DNA of 64,000 nucleotides. Origin: Glebionis coronaria. Its lineage: Eukaryota; Streptophyta; Magnoliopsida; Asterales; Asteraceae. The stretch covers positions 186,001 to 250,000 of the forward strand of contig JANFOE010000585.1 in the NCBI GenBank assembly GCA_025667525.1, in the 5' to 3' direction. The notes below the pieces were generated by a model. It saw only the letters and a list, made by a program, of their open reading frames with translations, did no database searches and was not told where the DNA came from. Of the stretch, positions 31,976 through 42,307 are shown piece by piece (positions within the stretch are counted from its first letter, which is position 1; each line of letters opens with the position of its first letter). Position numbers and translations under genes: made by a program.

Positions 31976-32395
31976 GTCAGGGCCGTCTCGTGGATTTCGG
32001 TGGCCCTGAACCACGACAATACGGAGGCCCTACTAAACACTACAAGTAAACATAAAAACAAGTTTTACTATGGACTGTTAAAAAGATATTGCCGCTCCGA
32101 AACTTGTATGGCAAATCGCAAATTATACTTTGATATAATGACAAGTTTGTATAACAGATGTATATACATATGTTAAGAAGTTTTAGTTTTAATTGAGCTT
32201 GGTCCATATACAGTTAATGGCTCAAAAGAAGAATAAATTGTAAGTTTGCTAAAGTTAGAGAACCATTTTTAACCAATTTATTATCAAGATAATGACAGAA
32301 TAAATATAAAATACAAATATGTACGATGAATATTTTTAAATTTGGAGGCCCTACTTGGGTAGGAGGCACATACCAGCCAGCTTTAGCTAATAAAA
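31976..32395. other. Possible hAT-derived fragment inside the Harbinger left arm
   Basis: The segment begins with GGGCCGTCTCGTGG.. and TTCGGTGGCCCTGAAC. It ends with TTTGGAGGCCCTACTTGGG and AGGAGGCACATACC. These phrases resemble the ends of common plant hAT-like elements (GGGCCGGCCCTG type). No matching 8-bp TSD is visible, so the call is tentative. Confidence 0.3.
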
Positions 32396-32399
32396 ACAC

Positions 32400-33146
32400 T
32401 ATTCATCCTAAAAAAAGTATTAGTATACAATATTTTTTTAAAAGATAAACTGCAAACCTTTTGCACGAGGAAACCAGTAATAGGACTCAAATGCTTTGCA
32501 ACACCCTCAGTTGATGCATGAGCCTTATGTACAATGGAAAAACCATCATTGACAGTAGTTTTTGACGGCTGGAGCCCGGTACAGTAACTACGAGATGTAT
32601 AGACAGTTTACAATCATAAAATTCTTAAGACGGAAAAGGTTACAACTACTTGACGAACATGTTAACTGTTTATACATGCACTGTCAATATGAACCAGTGT
32701 TACAGTCATAACAAAACTTTGAAGCTGAAAATTTCATTATATAGTTTATTTCAAATCAACAAACTAACCTTCAGTACTTTTGCAAGTGAAGTCAGGCCTG
32801 CTAGATCCACCCCAACTGATAAATGAACATAAAATATACAGCTGTGTTTTTATATTATCAGCCATAAAAAGGGAAAAAATCTGCATCTGCAGCTTATGAT
32901 AAAAATTTGACTAAACTTGAAATGCCAAGCTCCTGCAACAACAATATACTCAACATTCATAATTATAGCTTCAGGCAGTAAATAGACTTATAACTTGAGC
33001 TGCAATAAACTATCAAATTTATTAAGTAAACATGTTCAAACACCAAATAAACTAGCAACTGTTTCAAAACAACCAAACACAATGAAATCCAAAAGTTTGA
33101 GAAAGATAAACTTCAAGCGAAAGAAAATCAAATGCTTAAATCGAAC
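32400..33146. other. Noncoding left arm of the Harbinger element
   Basis: Sequence between the possible hAT fragment and the end of the Myb-like gene. No credible frame is visible; it should hold the 3' end of that transcript. Confidence 0.5.
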
Positions 33147-34229
33147 TCATTCATCACTTGATCCCAACATTTTCTTTAGTAAGTCCGCCCGCAAGTTAAG
33201 AGGACAACTGAATAATAGTCGTGCTTTTTTTGGGTTGTCCGCCAAAAAAATAAGAGCATTTGATATGACATCATTTTCCAAACACAAAGGCTCTAATTCT
33301 TTATAGATCTCATCTCCTGTATACTCACGTTGATAAGCTCTTCCTAATATGACGTTAGTTTCTTGTAAAACCACATTACCTTCCTTTATAGCATCAGCCA
33401 CGACATGAACAGTACCCATAATGTTCGAATTGGAATCTTCTTCAAGTTTTCTTTTCTTACTTTTGGATGTTGTTGGAGTTGAAGCATCCTCTAGTGAAAA
33501 TGGCATGGAAGAATCCGCATGAATTTCTTCAAGATTGACGAGGTTTTCATAAGTGACTTTATTGGTAGCTAGTAACTCGTCAATGTCCTCTATCGTTTCG
33601 ATATCTATGGGTTCTTTGTTGCTCGGTTGGTCTTTTTTTTCCTTAGCATTTTTCTCTTTGGCAGTCTTAGAAGCATTACCAGATGCTCTATCTTTAGCAA
33701 AGAGTTGTGAGAGCTCGTCATAGTTAGAAATTGGTTTGGTCCTCCATTTAACAGCATCAGGGTTAACCTATTATAACGTAGGTTATATTTACATAAGACG
33801 TTACATAATAAAGTTATTATTCGATATACAAAGAACCTGCGCAAGGTATGAAAACGTACATACTTAAATAAGTAAACATACCTCCTTGAGCTTTTCCCAT
33901 ACTTCGTCTTCTGCTTCAATGAGTTGAGTCATGGAATTCCATGAAAACCCGCTTAATTTAGAACCCCGAATCACATCATGACAATATGCGAAATTTTCTT
34001 TTATAGTTTTTAGACGGTTCTTTAAACGAGCTTTCGTGAAATCTAGTTTAAGCTTTGTTCTTAGCTCATCAACCATGTTTGCATAAGCAAGTGAGCTAAA
34101 ATTTCCTTTGGGTCTGTTCCCTCTATCTTGCTGCGTAAGCATTGCTTGAATGAATGCATCATCCATGTCATTAGTCTAACCAAATTGTTCCTTCTTCACA
34201 GTAACTTCTTTTGCTGTCTGTTTGCTCAT
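33147..34229 (-). pseudogene. Harbinger Myb/SANT-like DNA-binding protein, one nonsense codon
   Basis: Two exons on the minus strand: exon 1 34229-33882 (116 codons) and exon 2 33767-33147 (206 codons plus stop), separated by a 114-nt intron with GTATGT donor and TAATAG acceptor. The joined frame is open except for TAG at 34178-34176, where the family usually has Trp (TGG to TAG). An in-frame Met at 34166 just downstream could restart. Residues 20-110 match the Myb_DNA-bind_3 type (MDDAFIQAMLTQQ, ANMVDELRTKLKL, EVWEKLKE and VNPDAVKWRTKPI across the intron). A Lys-rich middle with KSKKRKLEE could be a nuclear signal. The C-terminus has the helical RAYQRE..EIYKELEPL and ADNPKKARLLFSCP blocks usual in this partner protein, which helps bring transposase to TIRs. 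Confidence 0.88.
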
Positions 34230-34466
34230 GATACCTACTACATAACGAATCAAAAAAGACTTGAATGTCTAATACATATACTGGAATAAAAATTAAAGTT
34301 GAATGTTTAATACATATACCATAATAATGCAAAATTATTTCAGTAAAAGCATGAAAACAAGGATAGCTAGAATCTTGAAAATTATAAAGTGCAAATGTAT
34401 CACACATGTAGAATCATGCAAAAGTAACAAAATCATTCCGTAAATGTCAAACACAAATACTATAAA

Positions 34467-35782
34467 CTATCTAGACATATCTATCTCATTGTTTGGATAC
34501 GTTAAGTAGTTTGCCCACATTTCGTTTGCAATCGAGTTTCTTAGTTCTTCTCCTCTAGAAGTACCATCACTTGTGTCTCTGTTGTCACCAGAACATGCAT
34601 CTTCTTGTGGTGCATTTAAAATTTCACGGATAACCTCTTCTTCAAGATCTTGGTCCCGATCTTCTTCAAGCAAAAAATTGTGCAGAATGCAACATGCTAA
34701 AAAAATGTCCGATTGTGTTTCACAAGAATAGAATGGTTCAGTTGTACTTCTAATGATAGGAAACCTCTTTTTCAGTACACTGAATGCCCGTTCAATAGAA
34801 TTTCGTAATGATGAGTGACGAAGATTAAACAACTCTCGTGCGTTCTCAGGTGCACGTGTTGAGTACTCTTTTAGATGATAGCTAACACCCCTATAAGGTG
34901 CCATTAGTGTACTTCTATGGGGGAGACCACCATCAACCAAATAATACCTACCTATAAACAACATATAATTAATATTGGTCATATAAGATTATGGGCACAA
35001 CTACAGGCTGTTTAAAAATTTACCATCTGGAATGATTAGCTTGTCCTCTCTAGTTAGAGCATTTTTAATTATTCGTGAGTCGGATGCAGTACCCTCCCAA
35101 CCGGTCAAAACATATGTAAACTTCAAGTCAAACGTACACGCAGCTAAGACATTTATTGTTGGGTATCCCTTACGACCACGATATCTTGGGGCATCATTAT
35201 TAGGTACTCTCACACGAACATGTGTTCCATCAATTGCTCCAACACAATCCTTGAAGAAAGGATAAAATCTTTTTTTTCTTGAATTTCTTTAGCAACAATT
35301 TCGCCCGTGGGTTGTTGGAGGTAACGATCTTCTAACAATATAATTGCTCTTAAAACTCGGTGCAAGCACCTACTTGTCGTTGACCCAGAACGACGATAAA
35401 TCCAAGATGCAAAACGATTTCTTAAATCATTTCCTACGACATGTAAGAATCTAGCAACTTGCTCTTCAACAGACATACGTTGAGTTGCCCGAAGTTCACC
35501 ATCACGCACTAAGATATTACACAATGTCCTAAAAGCTCTCTCACTCATACGAATTATCTCACGACATTTACCACTTGTTGAGAGGTTGTGTAACATCTCT
35601 TCTCGCACACTTTTGCGATGTAAAATAACATCTTTACTAGGTAAATTAACACGTTTCATATGAGAAAGTCTACGTCGTGTAATGAAAGCTACCAATAAAC
35701 AAACTAAATGAACTGCTGCCATTTGACGAGCTCTCACTATACGTCGTATTGTGAGAATTCTCTCAATAAGAGTACTATCCAT
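34467..35782 (-). pseudogene. Harbinger DDE transposase with intron and one frame break
   Basis: Exon 1 is 35782-35024 and exon 2 is 34951-34467; the 72-nt intron (GTAAAT..TTATAG) splits a Gly codon. The N-terminus has ERAFRTLCNIL and TQRMSVEEQVARFLHVVGNDLRNR, a helix-turn-helix-like block typical of plant Harbinger transposases. The DDE_Tnp_4 triad is complete: Asp in AIDGTH (35231-35229), Asp in TASDSRI (35081-35079) and Glu in NSIERAF (34793-34791). One frame change, at the A8 run (T8 at 35270-35277 on the plus strand), separates residue about 170 from the rest; a -1 shift there restores the family sequence. All else is open, about 414 residues in total. It would catalyse excision and insertion at TTA. 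Confidence 0.92.
34952..35023 (-). other. Intron of the Harbinger transposase
   Basis: A 72-nt interval with GT..AG ends on the minus strand. Its removal keeps the frame through IPDG-RYYLVDGG, a conserved block, which supports splicing. Confidence 0.85.
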
Positions 35783-36598
35783 CCTAATTCTTAAATCTGC
35801 TACAAACTATATGTGTTAGTCCATAAAAATCATATGTACTAAATAGATCAGTAAGTAAAGAAAGATATATTAAACTTCTTATTGTCATAAGCCTATTCTA
35901 AACAAATCAAATATCTTATGTGTTCACTGCTAATAGTCTGTGTAATGGTTTCCTTTCAATACTTTAATTTAACAATTTGTTAGTATCGTCAAGCAATTCA
36001 TCACATCTCCCTTTATGTATATATTATCCTATTGCAATCCTTTTTTATACATACAAACGCAATGACCAATTTTTCACAGCAAACATCAAACATTCAACAA
36101 TTAATCATAAATATAATAACAAATTAAATATGAATATAAAAAATTCGATCCAAAGTGTTTTGAATTCACATCACATATCAAATAGCCACCATATAAAATT
36201 AGTCATTGTGTTTTCTCGTGATCCAGGTAGTTTGTTTATACATATAAAAAACATCGAGATAAAACAATGATAAGAATCAAGTTTAAAAAAGTTACCTGAT
36301 AATGGATGGAGCCTTGTTGAAGAAATAGTAGGTGAAAAATACGGCTGAATATAAGCAACAATAAAGAGCCGTATTTTAGGTTGAGGGTATTTTTGGTGAA
36401 AATTATTTTTTTTAAAAGCCCAAGATTTCTTTCATTCCAAATCATCCCAATATTGGGAAGAAAGATCGGAGAGAAGATTTAAATGAATTTCCTTCCCCTT
36501 TCTTTTCTCTTCTTTCTAACAAAAAACTCTGGAACATGATTTTTTTTTTCTTTTTTCTGAATTCTCTTTCCTCTTCTCTTCTCTTCTCTCCAAAAAAT
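35783..36598. other. Noncoding right arm of the Harbinger element
   Basis: AT-rich sequence upstream of the transposase start, expected to hold its promoter, ending in a pyrimidine-rich tract (TTCTCTTC repeats, about 36500-36590) before the right TIR. No other gene is seen. Confidence 0.6.
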
Positions 36599-36618
36599 AA
36601 CTCGGGAACACAGTGTTA

Positions 36619-37339
36619 GAGTGTTTCTCTATGATGAAAAAATGAAGTTGTTTTATGTTCTTGTGTATTTGACATGTGGTCAGCGATGAAGCTATTCTCA
36701 TTGTGGCAACCCGAGCTCTTTGAGCTTGCAGCAATGACTTATGTCCCTTAAAACATAATTGAAATAAGGACATGTATCGAATTCGGGTTTCCTGGCACGT
36801 TCTCGGGTGGATCAAGCAAATGTGAGCTCATTTTGATCAACTATGGCTACTTAATTACACATGTCCGTCATGTGTTTTACATCACTCCTGAATATGGTCT
36901 TTATAACAACCTTATTCATGTCAGCGCTTAACCACATCAAAGATTGACATTCCACACACACAAAAACTACTTGCATCTCAAGTCGAAGGATAAGAGATTC
37001 AACCACTTGCAAGATTTACTACTGACGCTGATCCATGCAGTGAATTCTCGTAGGTTGGGTCAATCTAATGTTTATCGAACGAACACATATGAGTTTGGTT
37101 GTATCATCAATTAATATTGATTCTAAAATAATATGACCAAAAAACTCACATTTGTCTTAATTCAACAACATTGTCGTATTGTCAATGAAAATGAATGATT
37201 TAGAATGGATAAATCATTCATGAATTAAACATGCATATATAAGACATGGTTGATATAAAATAAAATTGATCATACCTCATATATCGAATCATTATGAAAT
37301 ATAAACTATTTTACGTACAAATTATTCAAATACTAAAAT
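36619..37339 (-). other. Probable 3' noncoding part of a decayed Copia element
   Basis: Located just after (minus strand) the RNase H relic at 37340-37735. It lacks coding and carries phrases such as GGACATGTGTAATTAAG that resemble Copia 3' regions. No LTR pair was found. Confidence 0.4.
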
Positions 37340-37735
37340 AAATAGATCAACTTGAAACTACCAGCTTGCCTTAGACTAAGGCTCCTAACATGGTCAATAT
37401 ATTTGGTACAAGGCATTGGTTTAGTAAACAGATCAGCTAAGTTGTTATCTGTATTAACTTTTAGAATACAAATATCACCTTCTTTAATAACTTCTCGAAT
37501 ATAGTGATATTTTCTTAGAAAATCTTTTGCACCCTTTTTAACTCTAGGTTCATTGGGTATGGTAATTATGCTAGTATTATCATACTAAATTTCCATTGGT
37601 CTATCATGACGGGGAATAACGCCAAAAGCCAATAAATGAATTTACGTATCCAAATTGCTTCCATCGTAGCTTCAGAAGGTGCTATGTATTCAACTTTTGT
37701 AGAATACATCGCAATAGTGATTTGTTTATAGTTTG
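37340..37735 (-). pseudogene. Copia RNase H remnant
   Basis: On the minus strand, with frame breaks, blocks of the Copia RNase H C-terminus can be read: TKVEYIAPSEATMEAIWIRKF, DNT.II.IPNEPRVKKGAKDFLRKY, YIREVIKEGDI, VNTDNNLADLFTKPMP and RSLSLRQAGSFKL. Integrase and RT are absent. It belongs to a different Copia lineage from the element at the left of the window. Confidence 0.8.
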
Positions 37736-39506
37736 TAGAAACGATAAGGGGTGACTACATTTCTCATTAAGATTTAAAAACTTTTTTTGTATAATCCACT
37801 GACCGCGGTTCAATAAACATGACCGGGGTTCTTTATCAATAAAGCATTGCGAGTTCATTTAATAAACCGCCTCCAGTGGACGAAAAACATTATTTACTTT
37901 TTAAAACTAAACAATCTTTTGTATCAAATTTCAGATCAAGCTTGACTTTGTATGAGATGTGTTTGTTATAGATAAAGACTATAAACAACAAGTAAGTATA
38001 CACACACACACATATCAAGAGTACATCGAGCAATAGTCTAAACACTAAGCAGTCACGTACTAAGCCATAGATTTTTCGCAACTAAGATGTTTAGATAATG
38101 GGATGCACACTTGATCATAATCTAAACATGAAGCACACACGTACAAAGCGCTAACTTTTCCGCAACTTGGATGTTTAGATTATGAGATGCACACAACAAC
38201 ACATAACACATATATTATGCTACTATGAAAGTGAAGACATAATTTAACACCCTAATATTTGTATTTTTAAGTTCATTTTTCTCGATATCTTTACGAATTG
38301 AATGATCGAGAGAAATCAAGTCAACTAATTGTTTTTGGTGTTTGATTGATAATATTTTGGAATTATATGTCTATTTATCACTAAGCACGTAAAAAGATAA
38401 TAATAATATCTCTACGTAACCGTAATAGTCTAAAAACATATTGCAAATACTAACTACAATGCTAAATGTACAACCAAGTAATGCACAATGTATAAAAATG
38501 CCATAAATGTAAAGTATATGAAAGTAGAGGGACTGAAAATGTAACTGTAGAAAATGTAAGGACTGAAAATGTAAATTGTAACAACTATTAACCAATACTA
38601 ACAAAAGTAACAGACTAAAAACTGAATTTGTAACAAACTAACAAGAACAGGGACTATCTTGCAAAACCTAATAACTTTAGACCAATTAAAATAGAGTAAA
38701 CACTTCCCTAATTTTCAGGGACTAAAGGCAAATAACAAAACTTACTTAAGAAAAACGGGCTTATGGATTCTATAAGCTGTATCTTGAAATCCACTCAACC
38801 AAATAAGCTGAGACTTGTCTTAAAAGATTGCAAATTCAAAATCACCTAGCCAGGTTTAAGGAAATAAGCTGAAATGCACTAAAACTCCAATATGCACTTT
38901 TGAAATAAGCTACTTTTAAGAGATTGGCTTATTGGAATAAGCACAAGCACTGAAATTGTCAAAAGTTGATTAATAGCCAAAATAAGTGACACATATTCAA
39001 GAAAATCTGAAATTCATCTAAGAAATAAGCCAGAAAAGCCAATAAGCTAAAAAGAGGTTATGTTGACCAGCGTTGACCAAAGTTGACCAACTTTGACCTT
39101 GGTTAAATCTTATTCTTATGACTTGTTAAGCTGAATTATGGAAGCAAATGGCCTAGTTTATGAAAGGAATAAGCCAGAATTGAAAATGACTTATCACAGA
39201 CACACGTTAGCTTATTACAGGGACTTTAAGCAGCTTATTTCTCACTCAATTTTGAGAACTATGTAAAATAGCTTATAGATTCTAAAAGTTAGGATGTTAA
39301 GCTTCACCTAGAAACAAAAATCCAAGTCTGAATCTAAGTAATGAAGATTTTGTAAAGATTTGAAGTTGGCATGTTTTAGGCTTATATCACTAACCCATAG
39401 TTTTTATTGACCTTTTGCCTGACTGACTTTAAGTTTGACTACCAAAACTTGCAAAAGCACTTGATATAAGATTGTGAGTGTGAAACAACACTTCTTATCC
39501 AGTTTT
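37736..39506. other. Unassigned sequence with small repeats
   Basis: No gene is recognised. It includes a diverged duplication at about 38033-38200 (TCTAAACA.. to ..GATGCACAC, period about 84), many AATAAGCT words (38760-39260) also abundant in the MULE, and a cluster of TTGACC motifs at about 39063-39100. Confidence 0.5.
38033..38200. repeat. Diverged tandem duplication, period about 84 bp
   Basis: The two copies share TCTAAACA, CACGTAC(T/A)AAG, TTTT(T/C)CGCAACT, GATGTTTAGAT and ATGNGATGCACAC in order. Confidence 0.7.
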
Positions 39507-42126
39507 TGTAACACCCCATTTTGATAAATGGAATACCACAAGAAAATTATGACGTATCATCAAAGCATGCAAGGTAAATGTCTAAAACATTAAATGACCA
39601 TAAAGAATCCAGAAACAAACATCGGATCCAACATAAGCTCCACACACGAAATGTATAAGTAGAATGTAAAGGAAAAGGACTAAACAATGTCTAGCAAAGA
39701 AACATTATGTAAATGCATTAAAGAGTGAAAGAAGACTGGCGCCTCATTCCATGCACGTACTCTTGATTCCTAGCTTTGCTCTTTAGTACCTGTCGTTTGG
39801 GAACATGGAAAGAGAAACAGCTGAGCAATATGCTCAGTGTGCGGATATATAACAGTTATCTGTAATAACATGAACATAAGTAAAGTCTGAGATGGAAACA
39901 TAAGAATGAAAATGCAGCGGAATAATGTAAGTCCTGAGGAAACCTGGTGACATGTAATAAACTGGTTTATTCTGAAAAGCTTAAGTTTGTATCATGAAAA
40001 CTGTATTTTAAATTCCCAAGAGTCCATATAGGTCATGAATATAACAACGTGCATGAATACATGTAGGGGTGACCTCGTCATGCAATTAGAGGGGATGCCT
40101 CTAATTATAATAGTCTGGGTAGGAGGGATAAACTCTTTGTGAAGGATGCAAGGCACACACCACATTCACCATGAAAATACTGTCTGAAACATGTAATCTA
40201 GGATGCACCCATTCGCCCCACATGATAATAATAATAAAATCCAAACTTTTAAAGGGATGCTGCAAGCAATCACTCTCACGCAGAAGAGTCATAACACCGG
40301 TTCCTCCAATGCTATAGTTACGGTACCTCCGTAACTAGGTGAAACATGGCATGCTTGTACATAACACTGGTGCCTCCAGTGCTATAGTTACAGTACCTCC
40401 GTAACTAGGTGAAACATGGCATAGCAAACGGAAAAACCTAATAAAACATGCAAAGGGAATGGTCCATACTGAAGGACTGAATATCCGTACCTTGTGTCTA
40501 GTAATGTGAACGAAGAGAACGCGGAGAATCCTACTCAAACCTCGCAAGTGCTACATAATAGAATAGACGTGTAAAAGTTATCTGATTAACCTATACATAA
40601 CTGATGATTAATTACATGACGTTTCCTTAACTTGTTTTACTTGTTCTTGTATTGCAAAGTTCTTACTTGTATTACTGATTCATGTTAAAGCATGTAATCT
40701 GATTTGTGTAATTCATGTTCTTATGTGTTAATAAGCATAAATTATATATAATTCTTGATCATATAGTAAAGTTTATTAAATAAATACTTTAACCAAAAAT
40801 GATAATTATTAATTAATAATAAAATGCATGGTTTATATTTGGGATTATTAATTAATAATAAAATAAGCCTAAGTTAATAAAACGTTACTTAAACTTGATA
40901 ATTACATAACTAAATTAAACATAGTTATTAATTTAATTACGCAAACAAATACTTAAGTTAATTTCGTTAATTAAATATAACCTAAGTTGCATAAATAATT
41001 TAATTATATCACGTACTTATTAATTAAATTAATCTTGACTATTTAACATAAGCTTATGTACCCGAGCCTACTGAGACACCCATGTCTCAGTCACACTTTA
41101 AACAAAACAAACTATCAAAACAACCTAAAACAGTGTTGTCCAATATATACTCTTTTAGTTCTGTCCAATATCCTGTTAAAACAGTACTGTCCAATATCCT
41201 GAACAGCAGTGTTGTCCAAGATACGTCTAGCCTAGTAATAATTCCTGTTGCTGCCCTATAACTACCCACTGGCTTTAATGGTTTTCTGCTGTTAGTTACA
41301 CATACCCACTGTTTCCTAATAAATTACCACCAAGACCTATTAGGGTCTCGGTTCCCACTGTCTTACTAGAATTTCCCCCGTTTGGGGTTTTGTGGTAGCC
41401 ACTGATTGGCCTAAAACCACTCCGCTGGTGGTATTAAACCCCATAGAATGGTCTCGGCTTGCGTGTGGGCTGAAAAACAACGAACAGCACCCTAAATCTT
41501 GATAAACCCACGTTTATAACTTGTTAAAAATCTGTTTATGGTTTCTTGATCAATTAACATGATTTAATAAAGAAAAACAAAGATTAAAGATCAATTAATA
41601 TGCGTTAGGGTTTAAAACAATCAACCACGAATCTGACCTTGATCCTTGATTTCAAACTCATGTTTGTTTTCCTATTTTCTTGGGAGAAGTCGACGGCCAC
41701 AAGAAAAAAATAAAAGATGGATCGACTGAATTTTGTTTAGGGTTTTAATATTGTTATGTTGTGTAATCATATATATAGTCTCCATCCGTAGCTAGTAGTA
41801 GTCGTTTAGAGGTCTTATTGGGACTTGGCCCATACTTTTTCCCCCTATTCCATCCGTCTAAAACAACCAACCCATCTACTTGTTTTAGATTTCGTATTTT
41901 GTTAAGTCTTACGCGTAATCGAGTTTAAATGTCGTGAATATTTATCGTTATCAATTTACATGTTATATGTAAATATATTACGTAGTTTACTTATCGTGTT
42001 TTAATTAATATACTATATATACGATAATATTTGTGTAGCGTATAATATATTAATTAATCGTATCGTCATAATTTACGTAATTTCATGTAATTTATGTTCT
42101 AAGGTATTTTTAAAGTGGGTTTTACA
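39507..42126 (-). repeat. Ty3/Gypsy LTR, minus orientation (element X)
   Basis: In plus coordinates it runs from TGTAACACCCCATTTTGATAA to GTGGGTTTTACA; the minus-strand ends TGTAAAACCC..GGGTGTTACA match the plus-strand LTRs at 42308 and 60812. The final 100 bases and the segment with CTGAGC..GCTCAG and CATGTTCCCAAA match those LTRs clearly, while the middle is diverged, so it is a related subfamily. A minus-strand TATA-like CTATATATATG lies near 41768-41780. Confidence 0.85.
40291..40433. repeat. Tandem duplication, period 70 bp, in LTR X
   Basis: ATAACAC(C/T)GGT.CCTCCA.TGCTATAGTTACNGTACCTCCG occurs at 40291 and 40361, both followed by TAACTAGGTGAAACATGGCAT. Only a few differences separate the copies. 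Confidence 0.9.
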
Positions 42127-42307
42127 ACTCTACCCCTCTAAAAGAATAATTTTTCCTCGAATTAGAGATGCGATAAGCTGACGAAATTCTAAACGTTGAA
42201 ATGACATATAAGCTGACAAGACGTATAAGCTAAAAATGACATACCCGAGTTAAAACTGGAATTGAGGGTAAGAAGTCTAGATAGACTCCTCCGTTTCCCA
42301 AGTGGCT
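42127..42307 (-). other. PPT and 3' end of the internal region of element X
   Basis: On the minus strand CTTTTAGAGGGGTAGAGT abuts the LTR start, a typical PPT, preceded by an AATTCGAGGA motif usual near the end of Ty3 pol. About 42265-42307 reads as a remnant of the end of pol (ACTTGGGAAACGGAGG.., like 60569 in the plus element). The plus-strand LTR at 42308 interrupts it. Confidence 0.75.

Larger units (their letters stand above)
31539..36615 (-). mobile_element. Nearly complete PIF/Harbinger DNA transposon
   Basis: TTA target duplications lie at 31536-31538 and 36616-36618. The 17-bp TIRs CACTCTGTTCCCGAGTT (31539-31555) and CACTGTGTTCCCGAGTT (minus strand, 36615-36599) differ at one base. 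GTTCCCGAGTTGA recurs at about 31641 and 31680, and a degenerate inverted copy (AACTCTGGAACA) lies near 36525, so subterminal repeats exist at both ends. The two genes expected of an autonomous Harbinger are present on the minus strand: DDE transposase (35782-34467) and Myb/SANT-like protein (34229-33147). Length is 5,077 bp. The element has one visible lesion in each gene. Confidence 0.92.

Noticed and set aside
31976..32395. Complete hAT MITE
   Set aside because: The ends resemble hAT-type sequence, but no 8-bp TSD or clear inverted termini were found; kept only as a tentative fragment.
34467..35782. Host HARBI1-like domesticated gene
   Set aside because: The gene lies between matching TIRs and TTA duplications with its usual Myb-like partner and has a frame break, so it is a transposon gene.
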